Part shown: in pieces, positions 8,589-16,750 of the stretch
How positions within the stretch are numbered: position 1 is the first letter of the stretch
How the letters are laid out: each line of letters begins with the position of its first letter
Source of the DNA: Pseudomonadota bacterium
GTDB taxonomy: Bacteria; Desulfobacterota; Desulfobacteria; Desulfobacterales; RPRI01
DNA length: 35,150 bases
Assembly: GCA_018823005.1 (NCBI GenBank)
Contig: JAHJJB010000234.1
Span: 1-35,150 of the forward strand
Reading direction: 5' to 3'
The notes under the pieces: model-generated
Database searches by the model: none
Told to the model about the DNA's origin: nothing
What the model saw: the letters and a program-made list of their open reading frames with translations, nothing else
Program-made: the position numbers and the translations under genes

Positions 8589-9197
8589 TGTAAAACCTTT
8601 CCTTTCGTTTCCCGGTCTTATCCGGCATCGGCCCATATCCCGACTCGGCTTTTTGACCAGCCTGCTTACTGCAGGCCCAGTCCCTTAGGGCGTGAAGCTT
8701 CAATTGAGTCTTTTTACCGGAATATAAAATCGTATTATACTACATTTTCATCAATGGTTTTTCAACAATTTCCAATATGATTTGATAATAAAAACCTGTT
8801 ATGAGGATAACGATAAAAATAAAAGGTAATCGCAGAATTCGCGAGATATGCAAGAATGGCATTATTGCCTGTTTCTAAAAAATTAATGCAGATATGCCTA
8901 AAATACCTGAAAAAATTACTCCGGTAGAAAAGATTGTGGATAAAGGCGTTTATCTTTATGCGTGATATTATTAATATGAATTCAGATGGATACAAATTGT
9001 TGATAACTTTTTTCAAAACAATCGATATCCAGTTTTTATCAGGTTTGACACAACCGATTCTATGCTTTAGAAAGACGCATACTTTTTTCAGCTATTCGAA
9101 CTGTCCATAACAAATTGCTTGCGGTTGTTTTATAAACAGGGCTCTTCAATTAACAGCATTTTAATCAGCTTTATAATAAGTTTATTCGATTGGTTCT
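8589..9197. other. Candidate origin region: AT-rich DNA with DnaA boxes
   Basis: This gene-free stretch lies between divergent pdxA and dnaA and is strongly AT-rich from about 8705 on. TTGTGGATAA (8934-8943) is the exact reverse complement of the consensus DnaA box TTATCCACA plus one base. TTGTTGATAA (8997-9006) differs by one base. Weaker matches are TGTCCATAA at 9102 and TTATAAACA at 9130. A palindrome GTTATGAGGATAAC sits at 8798. The left part (8631-8712) carries a degraded REP-like end, GAAGCTTCAATTGA. This resembles an oriC or a DnaA-autoregulated promoter. The 84-residue antisense ORF at 8762-9016 looks spurious. Confidence 0.5.
9045..9079 (+). promoter_or_regulatory. Possible sigma70-type promoter for dnaA
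   Basis: TTGACA at 9045-9050 is followed, 17 bases on, by TAGAAA, a weak -10. It lies between the DnaA boxes and the dnaA start, which would allow autoregulation. The weak -10 keeps confidence low. Confidence 0.3.
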
Positions 9198-10538
9198 ATG
9201 GAAGCTATTTGGAACGATGTAAAATCAGCGATAAGGGAAAATATTCCCGGTCATAGTTATAAAATGTGGATAGAACCCCTCGAGTTCAACAGAACTGTGG
9301 ATGGCGTTTTGGTGCTGTCAGTTCCGAACAGCTTTTCCAAAAAAAGAGTTCAGGACCACTATGGCAGTTTGATAGATTCGGAATTAAAAAAGATTGCCGG
9401 TGATCACTGCAGTTATATTATCGAGATTTGCGGAGAAAAAAGATCAGGGCGGAATAAACCTCATAATAATCATCAACTGCCGCTTCTGGATACGAACATT
9501 CAGCCTCATTACGGGCGATTTTTAAGAAAAGACTTTACTTTTGACCAGTTTGTTGTCGGTGGAAACAATGAATTCGCCTTTTCAGCGTCCCTCTCTCTTG
9601 CTTCAAGGAAGGACTCACAGCAAAGCAGTCTGTTCTTATTATCAAAGACCGGAATGGGTAAAAGCCATCTTGCCCAGGCTGTTGGACACCACGTTATTTC
9701 TCAGTCTCCTTCAGAACGCGTATATTATATAACTGCTGAAGATTTCAGTAATGAGATGGTCCAGGCTTTCCGTAATGATTCAATAGACAAGTTCAAGAGC
9801 AAATACAGAAAAGAATGTGATGTTCTGTTGCTGGAAGATGTTCATTATTTGGGAGGAAAAGAGCGCACGCAGATTGAACTCGCCCTGATTCTCGACACTT
9901 TAATGGATTCCGATAAGAAAATCATTTTTTCAAGCTGCTACCTTCCGGGTGATATACCCAAATTGCATGATAAGCTAAAATCTCGTTTTTCATACGGGAT
10001 TATTTCTGCTATTGAACCGCCCAATTTCAGGACAAGAGTAAGAATACTTCAAAGAAAAGCGCTTTTAAACGGATTTAAGGTTCCTGAGGAAATTATTAAT
10101 TATCTCGCAAGTGAGCTGAATGAAGATGTAAGGCAGCTTGAAAGCGGACTTATAGGCATTACCGCCAAGTCATCTCTCATGGGTATCCCAATCGATATTG
10201 ATCTTGCTGAAAGCGTGGTTAAAAATATAGTTTTGCATAAAAAAAGCATCACAATCGATGTTATAAAGAAGCTGGTTTGCAAGCATTTTAACATTACATT
10301 AGCCGATATTGTTTCAAATTCCCGAAAACAGACATTTACCCATCCGAGACAGATTGCGATTTATCTGTCCCGCCGGTACACTGATTCGCCATTGCAGACA
10401 ATCGGAAAGTGTTTCAACAGATATCATGCCACAGCCCTTCATTCCATCGGTGTTGTTGAGAGGGGTATTAAAGAGAACAGTTCCTTAAGGAAGCAGGTTG
10501 ACTATTTTTCCCAGAAACTTGAAGCCGGCAAGTTTTAA
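9198..10538 (+). CDS. dnaA: Divergent DnaA-type replication initiator
   Basis: This 446-residue protein has the full DnaA layout: domain I (IWNDVKSAIRENIPGHSYKMWIEPL), a short linker, an AAA+ core and a C-terminal helix-turn-helix domain IV (HFNITLADIVSNSRKQTFTHPRQIA). Several key sites differ from E. coli DnaA. Walker A reads SKTGMGKS (residues 149-156) instead of GGTGLGKT, Walker B reads LLLEDVH instead of LLIDDIQ, sensor I is SSC instead of TSD, and the sensor II arginine (NRV) is replaced by Gly (IGI). The DNA-reading motif GRDHTTVLHA is NRYHATALHS. No dnaN follows. It may be the main initiator of a divergent lineage or an accessory paralogue. Confidence 0.85.
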   Translation: MEAIWNDVKSAIRENIPGHSYKMWIEPLEFNRTVDGVLVLSVPNSFSKKRVQDHYGSLIDSELKKIAGDHCSYIIEICGEKRSGRNKPHNNHQLPLLDTNIQPHYGRFLRKDFTFDQFVVGGNNEFAFSASLSLASRKDSQQSSLFLLSKTGMGKSHLAQAVGHHVISQSPSERVYYITAEDFSNEMVQAFRNDSIDKFKSKYRKECDVLLLEDVHYLGGKERTQIELALILDTLMDSDKKIIFSSCYLPGDIPKLHDKLKSRFSYGIISAIEPPNFRTRVRILQRKALLNGFKVPEEIINYLASELNEDVRQLESGLIGITAKSSLMGIPIDIDLAESVVKNIVLHKKSITIDVIKKLVCKHFNITLADIVSNSRKQTFTHPRQIAIYLSRRYTDSPLQTIGKCFNRYHATALHSIGVVERGIKENSSLRKQVDYFSQKLEAGKF

Positions 10539-10601
10539 GCCTCTCTTTCCCCCTTTTGTGCTATTTTTAAAAAACCTTCGAAACATAATATTTCATTATA
10601 A

Positions 10602-11981
10602 ATGGCCCTCAATAATTCTACATTTAAAAAGATTCAGAGTATAGTCGGTGCCGGATACTGCAGCATTAAAAAAGAAGATCTTGCCTGCTATGCCTATGAT
10701 GCAACCGCAAATCGGTATTTGCCGGATGCCGTTGTATTTCCGAAAGATGCCGGCGAGATTTCGAAAATAATAAAGCTTGCCAATTCCGAAGAATTTTACG
10801 TCATACCCCGAGGCTCGGGTTCCGGAATGACGGGAGGATCTGTTGCCGTTATGGGCGGGGTAGTGCTTGTAATGACCCGATTAAACCGTATTATTGAGAT
10901 TGATACAGACAATCTTATAGCCTTTGCTGAACCCGGAGTTATCACCGCCCACTTTCACCGGGAAGTCGAGAAATCAGGCCTTTTCTATCCTCCCGATCCA
11001 TCCAGCTCAGAATTTTCAACCCTTGGCGGAAATCTTGCTGAATGCGCGGGAGGGCCAAGGGCGGTAAAATATGGAGTAACAAGAGATTATGTGCTTGGCC
11101 TCAAGGTAGTTCTCCCAACGGGTGAAATAATTGAAACCGGTGTAAAAACCGCGAAAGGGGTTGTCGGATATGATTTAACGCGTCTGTTGATAGGTTCGGA
11201 AGGTACTCTTGGAATAATTACGGAGATGACGCTAAAGCTTATATCACTTCCTGAAACAGTCAGGACGATGACTGCGGTTTTCCATGAAGTCGGGAAGGCG
11301 GCTGAAACTGTTTCTGAAATAATTAGAAGAGGGATTGTTCCGAGAACTATAGAATTCATGGACAGGGCTTCAATAATCTGTGTTGAGAATTATCTTAAAT
11401 TAGGCCTTCCTGTTGATGCCGGAGCATTGCTGTTAATAGAGGTCGACGGGAGGGCTGAAGAGGCTGAATCGGCGATAAATCGTCTTGAGGAGCTTTGCAT
11501 AAATCTCGGAGCAAGAGAGGTTGCCATAGCAAAGACAAAAGAGGAGGCTGCTGTAATCTGGAAAGCACGCAAGGCCATATCCCCGGCACTTTTTACATAT
11601 GCTCCCGACAAGATTAACGAAGATATTGTGGTTCCGAGGAGCAGAATACCGGATATGGTAAGAAGAATTGAAGAAATGAAAAATAAAACAGGCCTTACAA
11701 TAGTCGGTTTCGGGCATGCCGGTGACGGCAACATACACTTCAATATCATGCTCGACAAAAAGAACAGGGAAGAAGTGAAAAAGGCATGGGCAGTAGTTGA
11801 AGAACTGTTTGATTATACGGTTGAGCTGGGGGGTACTATTTCGGGTGAACACGGAATAGGCATCACAAAGGCGCCATACATGCCTAAAGAGGTCGGTAAG
11901 GATGAGATAGAGCTTATGAAAAAGTTAAAAAGGCTCTTTGATCCGAATGGGATATTAAATCCCGGAAAGATATTTGTGTAA
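10602..11981 (+). CDS. FAD-linked oxidase, GlcD / D-lactate dehydrogenase family
   Basis: This 459-residue protein belongs to the VAO-type FAD oxidases that oxidise 2-hydroxy acids such as glycolate or D-lactate. The FAD-binding part contains PRGSGSGMTGGS near residue 70 and the later FSTLGGNLAECAGGPRAVKYG and LLIGSEGTLGIITE. The C-terminal cap carries GHAGDGNIHFNI (metal/substrate histidines) and SGEHGIG, ending in LFDPNGILNPGKIF. A partner iron-sulfur subunit (GlcF-like) is not adjacent. It is preceded by dnaA on the same strand but probably has its own signals; a good Shine-Dalgarno is not seen. Substrate cannot be fixed from sequence alone. Confidence 0.93.
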   Translation: MALNNSTFKKIQSIVGAGYCSIKKEDLACYAYDATANRYLPDAVVFPKDAGEISKIIKLANSEEFYVIPRGSGSGMTGGSVAVMGGVVLVMTRLNRIIEIDTDNLIAFAEPGVITAHFHREVEKSGLFYPPDPSSSEFSTLGGNLAECAGGPRAVKYGVTRDYVLGLKVVLPTGEIIETGVKTAKGVVGYDLTRLLIGSEGTLGIITEMTLKLISLPETVRTMTAVFHEVGKAAETVSEIIRRGIVPRTIEFMDRASIICVENYLKLGLPVDAGALLLIEVDGRAEEAESAINRLEELCINLGAREVAIAKTKEEAAVIWKARKAISPALFTYAPDKINEDIVVPRSRIPDMVRRIEEMKNKTGLTIVGFGHAGDGNIHFNIMLDKKNREEVKKAWAVVEELFDYTVELGGTISGEHGIGITKAPYMPKEVGKDEIELMKKLKRLFDPNGILNPGKIFV

Positions 11982-12001
11982 TCTGTTTTTTAATAAAGCT
12001 T

Positions 12002-12202
12002 TTATTGCAGCCTGCCTTTAAATGTATTTTCACCGAATACAATTTCTTCAATAATTTCTATCTTGGAATTCTGATCTTTTTCTATATAGCATCTTAAGCT
12101 TAAAGCACAAAATTTTTTGCAAATCGTATCGTTGATTGAAAAATTTCCAAAACATCCTACATGATTACCAAGATTATCCTGTTCTTTTAACATTTTATTC
12201 AT
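12002..12202 (-). CDS. Small Cys-motif protein of unknown function
   Basis: I do not recognise this 66-residue product. It is likely real: it begins three bases after the suhB stop on the same strand, has AAAGGA about five bases before its ATG, and shows an ordered set of four cysteines (C17, C28, C32, C38; pattern C-x10-C-x3-C-x5-C in CFGNF...CKKFCALSLRC). Four spaced cysteines suggest a zinc or iron-sulfur site, but this is inference. No signal peptide or membrane helix is seen. It is convergent with the upstream FAD oxidase, and its last codons are about 20 bases from that gene's stop. Confidence 0.55.
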   Translation of the reverse strand: MNKMLKEQDNLGNHVGCFGNFSINDTICKKFCALSLRCYIEKDQNSKIEIIEEIVFGENTFKGRLQ

Positions 12203-12205
12203 TTT

Positions 12206-12988
12206 CTATCCTTTTATCTCAAGCAACCCGAGCATTTCCTTATGGATTTTGCCGTTCGTTGCCAGAATCTCATTTTTGTACATATTATACGGGTTTCCGG
12301 AAAAATCGGAAATTTTTCCTCCTGCTTCACTTGCAATGATAAAGCCTGCGGCCGTATCCCACGGCTTCAGATTTTCTTCCCAGAAACCTTCAAAGCGTCC
12401 TGAAGCAACAAAACAGAGGTCCAAGGCTGCTGAGCCGAGCCTTCTGATCCCCTGGGATGCATTGAGGCAGTTGAAAAAACGAGCCTGTAAGGGTTTAATG
12501 ATGTCTTTTACATTGTACGGGAATCCGGTTACAAGCAGGCTCTCGGAAAGTGATGTCGTTCCGGAAACATGTATTGGCATGCCGTTTAATTCCGCGCCTT
12601 CCCCTTTGATTGCAGTAAACAGTTCCCCTGTTATGGGATTTAATACGATGCCTGCTGCTATATCACCCTTAATGGAAAAGGCTATTGAAACCGCAAACAA
12701 ACCAAGATTATGGGCAAAATTTGTGGTTCCATCTAGAGGATCGATAATCCATATGCATTCAGCACCATTATTATCGCTTCCGCTCTCTTCGGCAAGTATT
12801 CCATGTGATGGAAATACCTTCCTGATTGTTTCAATTATCAACCTTTCAGACTCGGTATCCGATTCTGTAAGCAGGTCTTTCGCCCCTTTTTTTTGGACTT
12901 TACACTTTTTTCCGAAGTTGGCTCTAAGTATCTTCGCTCCTTCATATGCAGCTGCGATACCGACTCTTTTAACTGATTTCAGATCCAT
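12206..12988 (-). CDS. suhB: Inositol monophosphatase family protein (SuhB-like)
   Basis: This is a Mg2+-dependent sugar-phosphate phosphatase of the inositol monophosphatase family. The metal-binding motifs are clear: AEESG with its Glu, WIIDPLDGTTNF in the middle (about residues 82-93), and the C-terminal PWDTAAGFIIASEAGG. The length of 260 residues is typical. It lies downstream of hflX on the minus strand with a 118-base gap, and the small Cys-motif ORF follows after three bases, probably in the same transcript. Members hydrolyse inositol-1-phosphate, NADP or fructose-1,6-bisphosphate; the exact substrate cannot be told from sequence. Confidence 0.94.
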   Translation of the reverse strand: MDLKSVKRVGIAAAYEGAKILRANFGKKCKVQKKGAKDLLTESDTESERLIIETIRKVFPSHGILAEESGSDNNGAECIWIIDPLDGTTNFAHNLGLFAVSIAFSIKGDIAAGIVLNPITGELFTAIKGEGAELNGMPIHVSGTTSLSESLLVTGFPYNVKDIIKPLQARFFNCLNASQGIRRLGSAALDLCFVASGRFEGFWEENLKPWDTAAGFIIASEAGGKISDFSGNPYNMYKNEILATNGKIHKEMLGLLEIKG

Positions 12989-13106
12989 AAGGGTCTCTCT
13001 TTATATTCCCTGCCGGGGCATGTCAACCCATTTTGTAACCGCCTGTTTAAAACTGCGTTCACAATTTCGCGGGGTTTGGTTATCAGGATCGGTGGTTTGG
13101 TAAAGG

Positions 13107-14744
13107 TCATCGCCTTTGGCAGATCGACTCTATGGAATGTTGCATTTTTTCAATAAGAGGGGGCAGGGTTGATTCATCATCAGCTGAAATCGGGATGCAG
13201 CCAAAAATCCGGCATAACTTTTCGGTAGTTTCTTTTCCGGCAAGATCCTGTTTGTTGAAAACGCGGATCATCGATATTTTGTCTAAATTCAAGTCCGAAA
13301 GTATTCCTTCAACAGATTCTATCTGGTCCTCAAATCTCGGATTGCTGATGTCTATTACATGAAGCAGGAGATCGGCATTGTTTAATTCTTCAAGTGTTGC
13401 GCGGAAAGCAACAAGCAGGTCCTTCGGGATGTTTTTAATAAAACCGACGGTATCGGTTATTATTACCTCGGTATCTTTAGGGAATTTCAAACGCCTGCTC
13501 GACGGATCAAGGGTTGCAAAGAGTCTTTTTTCAGCAAGCACATTGCTTTTTGTCAGAGTATTAAGAAGAGTGGATTTGCCCGCGTTTGTGTAGCCTATTA
13601 TTGAAATAACAGGCAAATCCTTTTTGCCGCGTTTTGCCCTTTGCTGATGCCTGTGCTGTATTACCAGTGAAAGCGCTTTTTCCAGCTGGTTTATACGGTT
13701 GCGTGCAAGCCTGCGGTTTAGCTCAAGCTTTGTTTCTCCGGGGCCTCTTCCACCTATGCCGCCGGTTAGGCGGGACATGGCTGTATTTTTAGTTACAAGG
13801 CGGGGGAGCATGTATTTCAGCTGGGCGAGTTCCACCTGCAGCTTTCCTTCTTTTGTCTGTGCCCGCTGGGCGAAAATGTCCAGTATAAGCTGGGTCCTGT
13901 CTATGATTTTTATATCTGTTTTGTCCGTTATAGACCTTATCTGGGATGAATTCAGCTCCTGGTCAAAAACCAACATGGACGCACCCCTTTGAAGGGCAAG
14001 AAGAGAGAGTTCCTCAAGTTTTCCAGGCCCAATATAAAATTTTGGATCGGCCTTGGTTCTGTACTGGATAAAGCTTTCTATAATTTCTATTCCTCCCGAC
14101 CCGGCAAGTTCTTTCAATTCATCCATCGAGTCTGAAGCCTCATTCTTGGAATCTGTTGAAACACTCACAAGGATAGCCCTTTCCATGCACCGTCCTGAAA
14201 AACGGACAGGCTTGGACTGTGCAAGTTCCGATTCAATGGCCTGAATCAGTTCAAGACATCCCGTATCAAGCTGGCCGGGTTTTATGGGCTGAAGAATACG
14301 GTATGGTTCGCCATCAAGGCTTTTGGGAAGTATATGCCCTACATGGATTTCATAGGGCTGCCCGTCATTTGATGATGTTATTGCTGCCATCATGTCGAGC
14401 TTTAGAAGAGTAAGGTCGGTGATATCGTCCCTGGAGAGAGGTTCGTTTTTCATGTGGACGTGTATGCACCTTAAACCCTTAAGCCTGTCAGGCGCTGTCC
14501 TGTATTCGCTTAAATCGGGTATTAAAATGCGCCTCTGGTCCCCAACGATAACGTTTGTTATCCTGCCCTGGCGGTCAATAAGAAGGCCTAACTGGCGGCG
14601 TATTTCCATTGCGAGTATGCACAGTTCGCGGGCTATCTCGGGGGTTATAAGAAATTCGGGAGGAGTACGGCGGCGGTACAGATTCTCAAGTCTCTTTATA
14701 TGACTGGCTTTCAGGCCGCCGGTATTTCCGGAAAGTTTTCTCAT
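13107..14744 (-). CDS. hflX: Ribosome-associated GTPase HflX
   Basis: HflX is a GTPase that binds the 50S subunit and splits stalled or hibernating ribosomes. The protein has the HflX linker motif GGRGPGETKLELNRR, then the G domain: G1 GYTNAGKST, G2/G3 with DTVGFIKNIPKDL, and G4 NKQD. A long N-terminal extension of about 190 residues precedes the usual HflX domain, giving 545 residues against 426 in E. coli; such extended forms are common outside the Enterobacteria. The region upstream of its ATG, 14745-14812, leads into the 218-bp inverted-repeat element, so that element could affect hflX expression. Confidence 0.95.
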   Translation of the reverse strand: MRKLSGNTGGLKASHIKRLENLYRRRTPPEFLITPEIARELCILAMEIRRQLGLLIDRQGRITNVIVGDQRRILIPDLSEYRTAPDRLKGLRCIHVHMKNEPLSRDDITDLTLLKLDMMAAITSSNDGQPYEIHVGHILPKSLDGEPYRILQPIKPGQLDTGCLELIQAIESELAQSKPVRFSGRCMERAILVSVSTDSKNEASDSMDELKELAGSGGIEIIESFIQYRTKADPKFYIGPGKLEELSLLALQRGASMLVFDQELNSSQIRSITDKTDIKIIDRTQLILDIFAQRAQTKEGKLQVELAQLKYMLPRLVTKNTAMSRLTGGIGGRGPGETKLELNRRLARNRINQLEKALSLVIQHRHQQRAKRGKKDLPVISIIGYTNAGKSTLLNTLTKSNVLAEKRLFATLDPSSRRLKFPKDTEVIITDTVGFIKNIPKDLLVAFRATLEELNNADLLLHVIDISNPRFEDQIESVEGILSDLNLDKISMIRVFNKQDLAGKETTEKLCRIFGCIPISADDESTLPPLIEKMQHSIESICQRR

Positions 14745-14812
14745 TTCAGATTATTATACCTTAAAATATATAGCTATTATCAGAATAATGTTCCGATCGG
14801 CTATTTCAAGTT

Positions 14813-15030
14813 GTTTGGGTATGGGTGCGTATGCGAACCGCAGAAAATTTGTCACATGTCTTCGAGGACGCCCCCAAATAGATAATAAAGATTGTACAGG
14901 CGGATACAATAAACGGCTTCGTGAGAAAAACCATTTTTGGGCTGCACGGATTTCATGGATGCGGATATGCCGCCGTTGACGAAGGGCAGGGCATTATTTC
15001 TGCGGATCGCATACGCACCCATACCCAAAC
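14813..15030. mobile_element. 218-bp MITE-like element with 34-bp terminal inverted repeats, copy 1
   Basis: The ends GTTTGGGTATGGGTGCGTAT... and its reverse complement form 34-bp terminal inverted repeats (14813-14846 and 14997-15030) with a single mismatch. The inside is not a transposase. A second copy of exactly the same length lies at 34917-35134 and aligns without gaps, with long identical blocks such as GGATTTCATGGATGCGGATA. Clear target-site duplications are not seen. It fills most of the 318-base gap between hflX and dnaB. A 73-residue minus-strand ORF across it is probably incidental. Confidence 0.8.
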
Positions 15031-15062
15031 AGAATAGATTTATGATATTTACTGTAATCCTT

Positions 15063-16436
15063 CTACATACCATAGATCTCTTTTGCCTTGTCTTTAAAGC
15101 AGGTATAGGAACCCTGGAAAGTAAGTACGACTTCGCCGGTTGGGCCGTTTCTCTGCTTTCTCAACAGAATTTCTGCGGTATTTTTTTTCGGGTTGTCCTC
15201 ATTTTTGTTGTATATTTCGTCTCTGTAAATAAATGCAACAACATCAGCATCCTGCTCGAGTGCGCCAGACTCTCTTAAATCAGCAAGCTGCGGTCTTTTG
15301 TCGGTTCGATCCTCGAGCTTTCTGTTCAGCTGGGAGAGAGCAATAACGGGGATTTTCAGTTCTTTGGCAAGGGCTTTTAAAGATCTTGACATTTCGGCTA
15401 TCTCCAGATCCCTCCGTTCAGCTGAAAAAGAGCTTTTCATAAGCTGCAGATAATCAATGATTACAAGGCCAAGCCCTTTGTTCATTTTGAGCCTTCGTGC
15501 TTTTGCCCTGATTTCCATGGAAGAGATGCTGGGTGAATCGTCTATGAATATGGGAGCCTGAGACAGGGTTGCAGCCGCGTCTGTCAGATTGACCCAGTCG
15601 GCATCGCTTAGAAAACCTCCTCTTAGCCGGGAGGAATCGACCCTTGCCTCCGAGCAGAGCATCCTGAGAGAAAGCTGCTCTTTAGACATTTCAAGGGAAA
15701 AGATAGCAACCGGAACATTTGATTTAACAGCAGCGTTTCTTGCGATATTCAATGCGAAAGCGGTTTTTCCCATACCGGGACGGGCAGCAATTATGATCAG
15801 GTCCGAATTTTGGAAGCCTGAAGTAAGTGCATCAAAATCGGTAAAACCGCTTTCAACTCCGGTTACAAGGGATTTTTTCCCCTGCCGTTCTTCAAGGGCG
15901 TCAAAGTTGTCATCTATAATATCCTTTAATGGATAAAAAGCCTGTTTGATTTTTTTTTCGGATATTTCAAAAATTGAACTCTGGGCAAAATCGAGAATTT
16001 CGTTCAGGTTGCCGCTGTCTTCAAAACATTTACTAACAATAGCAGTTGCCTTTTCGATAAGGCGTCTCAGACAGGCCTTTTCATAGACCAGGCGGGCGTA
16101 ATGAGTTGCGTTTGTAGCAAGTGGAATATCAAGGAATCTTGCAAGATATGCCGCGCCGCCGACTTCTTCAATCTGGCCCTGTTCTTTCAGTGCATTGACT
16201 AATGTGACAAGGTCAACCGGTTCGTTTTTGTTAAAGAGATCAAGAATTGATGAGTAGATCTTCTGGTGGGCTATCTTATAAAAATCATTTGGAGTAAGAA
16301 CTTCGATAACTTCAAGCAAAGCATTATTGTCAATCAAAATGGCGCTGAATAAAGATTCCTCGGCCTCAATGCTCTGAGGCGGAACTTTTAACAGGTAGGA
16401 TGTCTCTTTTTCACTTTGATGTTTGGTTCTTGCCAT
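15063..16436 (-). CDS. dnaB: Replicative DNA helicase DnaB
   Basis: DnaB is the hexameric helicase that unwinds the replication fork. The N-terminal domain (PPQSIEAEESLFSAILIDN) is followed by the RecA-like motor with Walker A ARPGMGKTAF, VAIFSLEMSKEQL, Walker B LVIIDYLQLM, and LSQLNRKLEDRTDKRPQLADLRESGALEQDAD. At 457 residues it is full length and shows no intein. It is the last gene of the rpsF-rpsR-DUF2232-rplI-dnaB group, a widely conserved order, but a 314-base repeat-bearing gap separates it from rplI. No Shine-Dalgarno is obvious. Confidence 0.97.
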   Translation of the reverse strand: MARTKHQSEKETSYLLKVPPQSIEAEESLFSAILIDNNALLEVIEVLTPNDFYKIAHQKIYSSILDLFNKNEPVDLVTLVNALKEQGQIEEVGGAAYLARFLDIPLATNATHYARLVYEKACLRRLIEKATAIVSKCFEDSGNLNEILDFAQSSIFEISEKKIKQAFYPLKDIIDDNFDALEERQGKKSLVTGVESGFTDFDALTSGFQNSDLIIIAARPGMGKTAFALNIARNAAVKSNVPVAIFSLEMSKEQLSLRMLCSEARVDSSRLRGGFLSDADWVNLTDAAATLSQAPIFIDDSPSISSMEIRAKARRLKMNKGLGLVIIDYLQLMKSSFSAERRDLEIAEMSRSLKALAKELKIPVIALSQLNRKLEDRTDKRPQLADLRESGALEQDADVVAFIYRDEIYNKNEDNPKKNTAEILLRKQRNGPTGEVVLTFQGSYTCFKDKAKEIYGM

Positions 16437-16477
16437 TGGATTTGATGAAATAGTGAATCAGGTTATCAGCGGTCTAT

Positions 16478-16658
16478 AGAGACCTTTGCATAACACCCCC
16501 TTTTGCCCGATTTATTTAAAGATTTGGTTTTTGGTCTCTTGTTTGTAGTTTCTGGTTTTTCTTTTAACCAGGAACCAGTAACTATAAACCATGAACCTAA
16601 GCCTTAAATATCACCTTCCTTGTACTTGGCCAAAATTGGGCGTTCTTCAAAGGTCTCT
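16478..16658. repeat. 181-bp stretch bounded by AGAGACCTTTG inverted repeats
   Basis: AGAGACCTTTGCA at the left and its near reverse complement (TTCAAAGGTCTCT) at the right enclose about 155 bases without coding content. The 4-base direct repeat TCTA flanks both ends. Inside, GTTTCTGGTT (16548-16557) pairs with AACCAGGAAC (16566-16575). This looks like a small non-autonomous or decayed insertion in the gap between rplI and dnaB. The rest of that gap shows nothing. Confidence 0.45.
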
Positions 16659-16750
16659 TCTAAATATCTTCCATCTGATACCCTCGGTTATTTGTTGAAG
16701 AAATATTCCGTTACAGGATACCATAACCAGTTTTATGTAAAAAAGCCATA

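Noticed and set aside
8197-8688. 163-residue plus-strand ORF
   Set aside because: It is antisense to pdxA and runs into a low-complexity repeat end; no family features.
8762-9016. 84-residue minus-strand ORF upstream of dnaA
   Set aside because: Very AT-rich Ile/Asn/Phe composition, no Shine-Dalgarno and overlap with the DnaA boxes suggest chance openness.
12249-13103. 284-residue plus-strand ORF
   Set aside because: It lies wholly antisense to suhB, which has intact catalytic motifs; the ORF has no recognisable domain and is a frame shadow.
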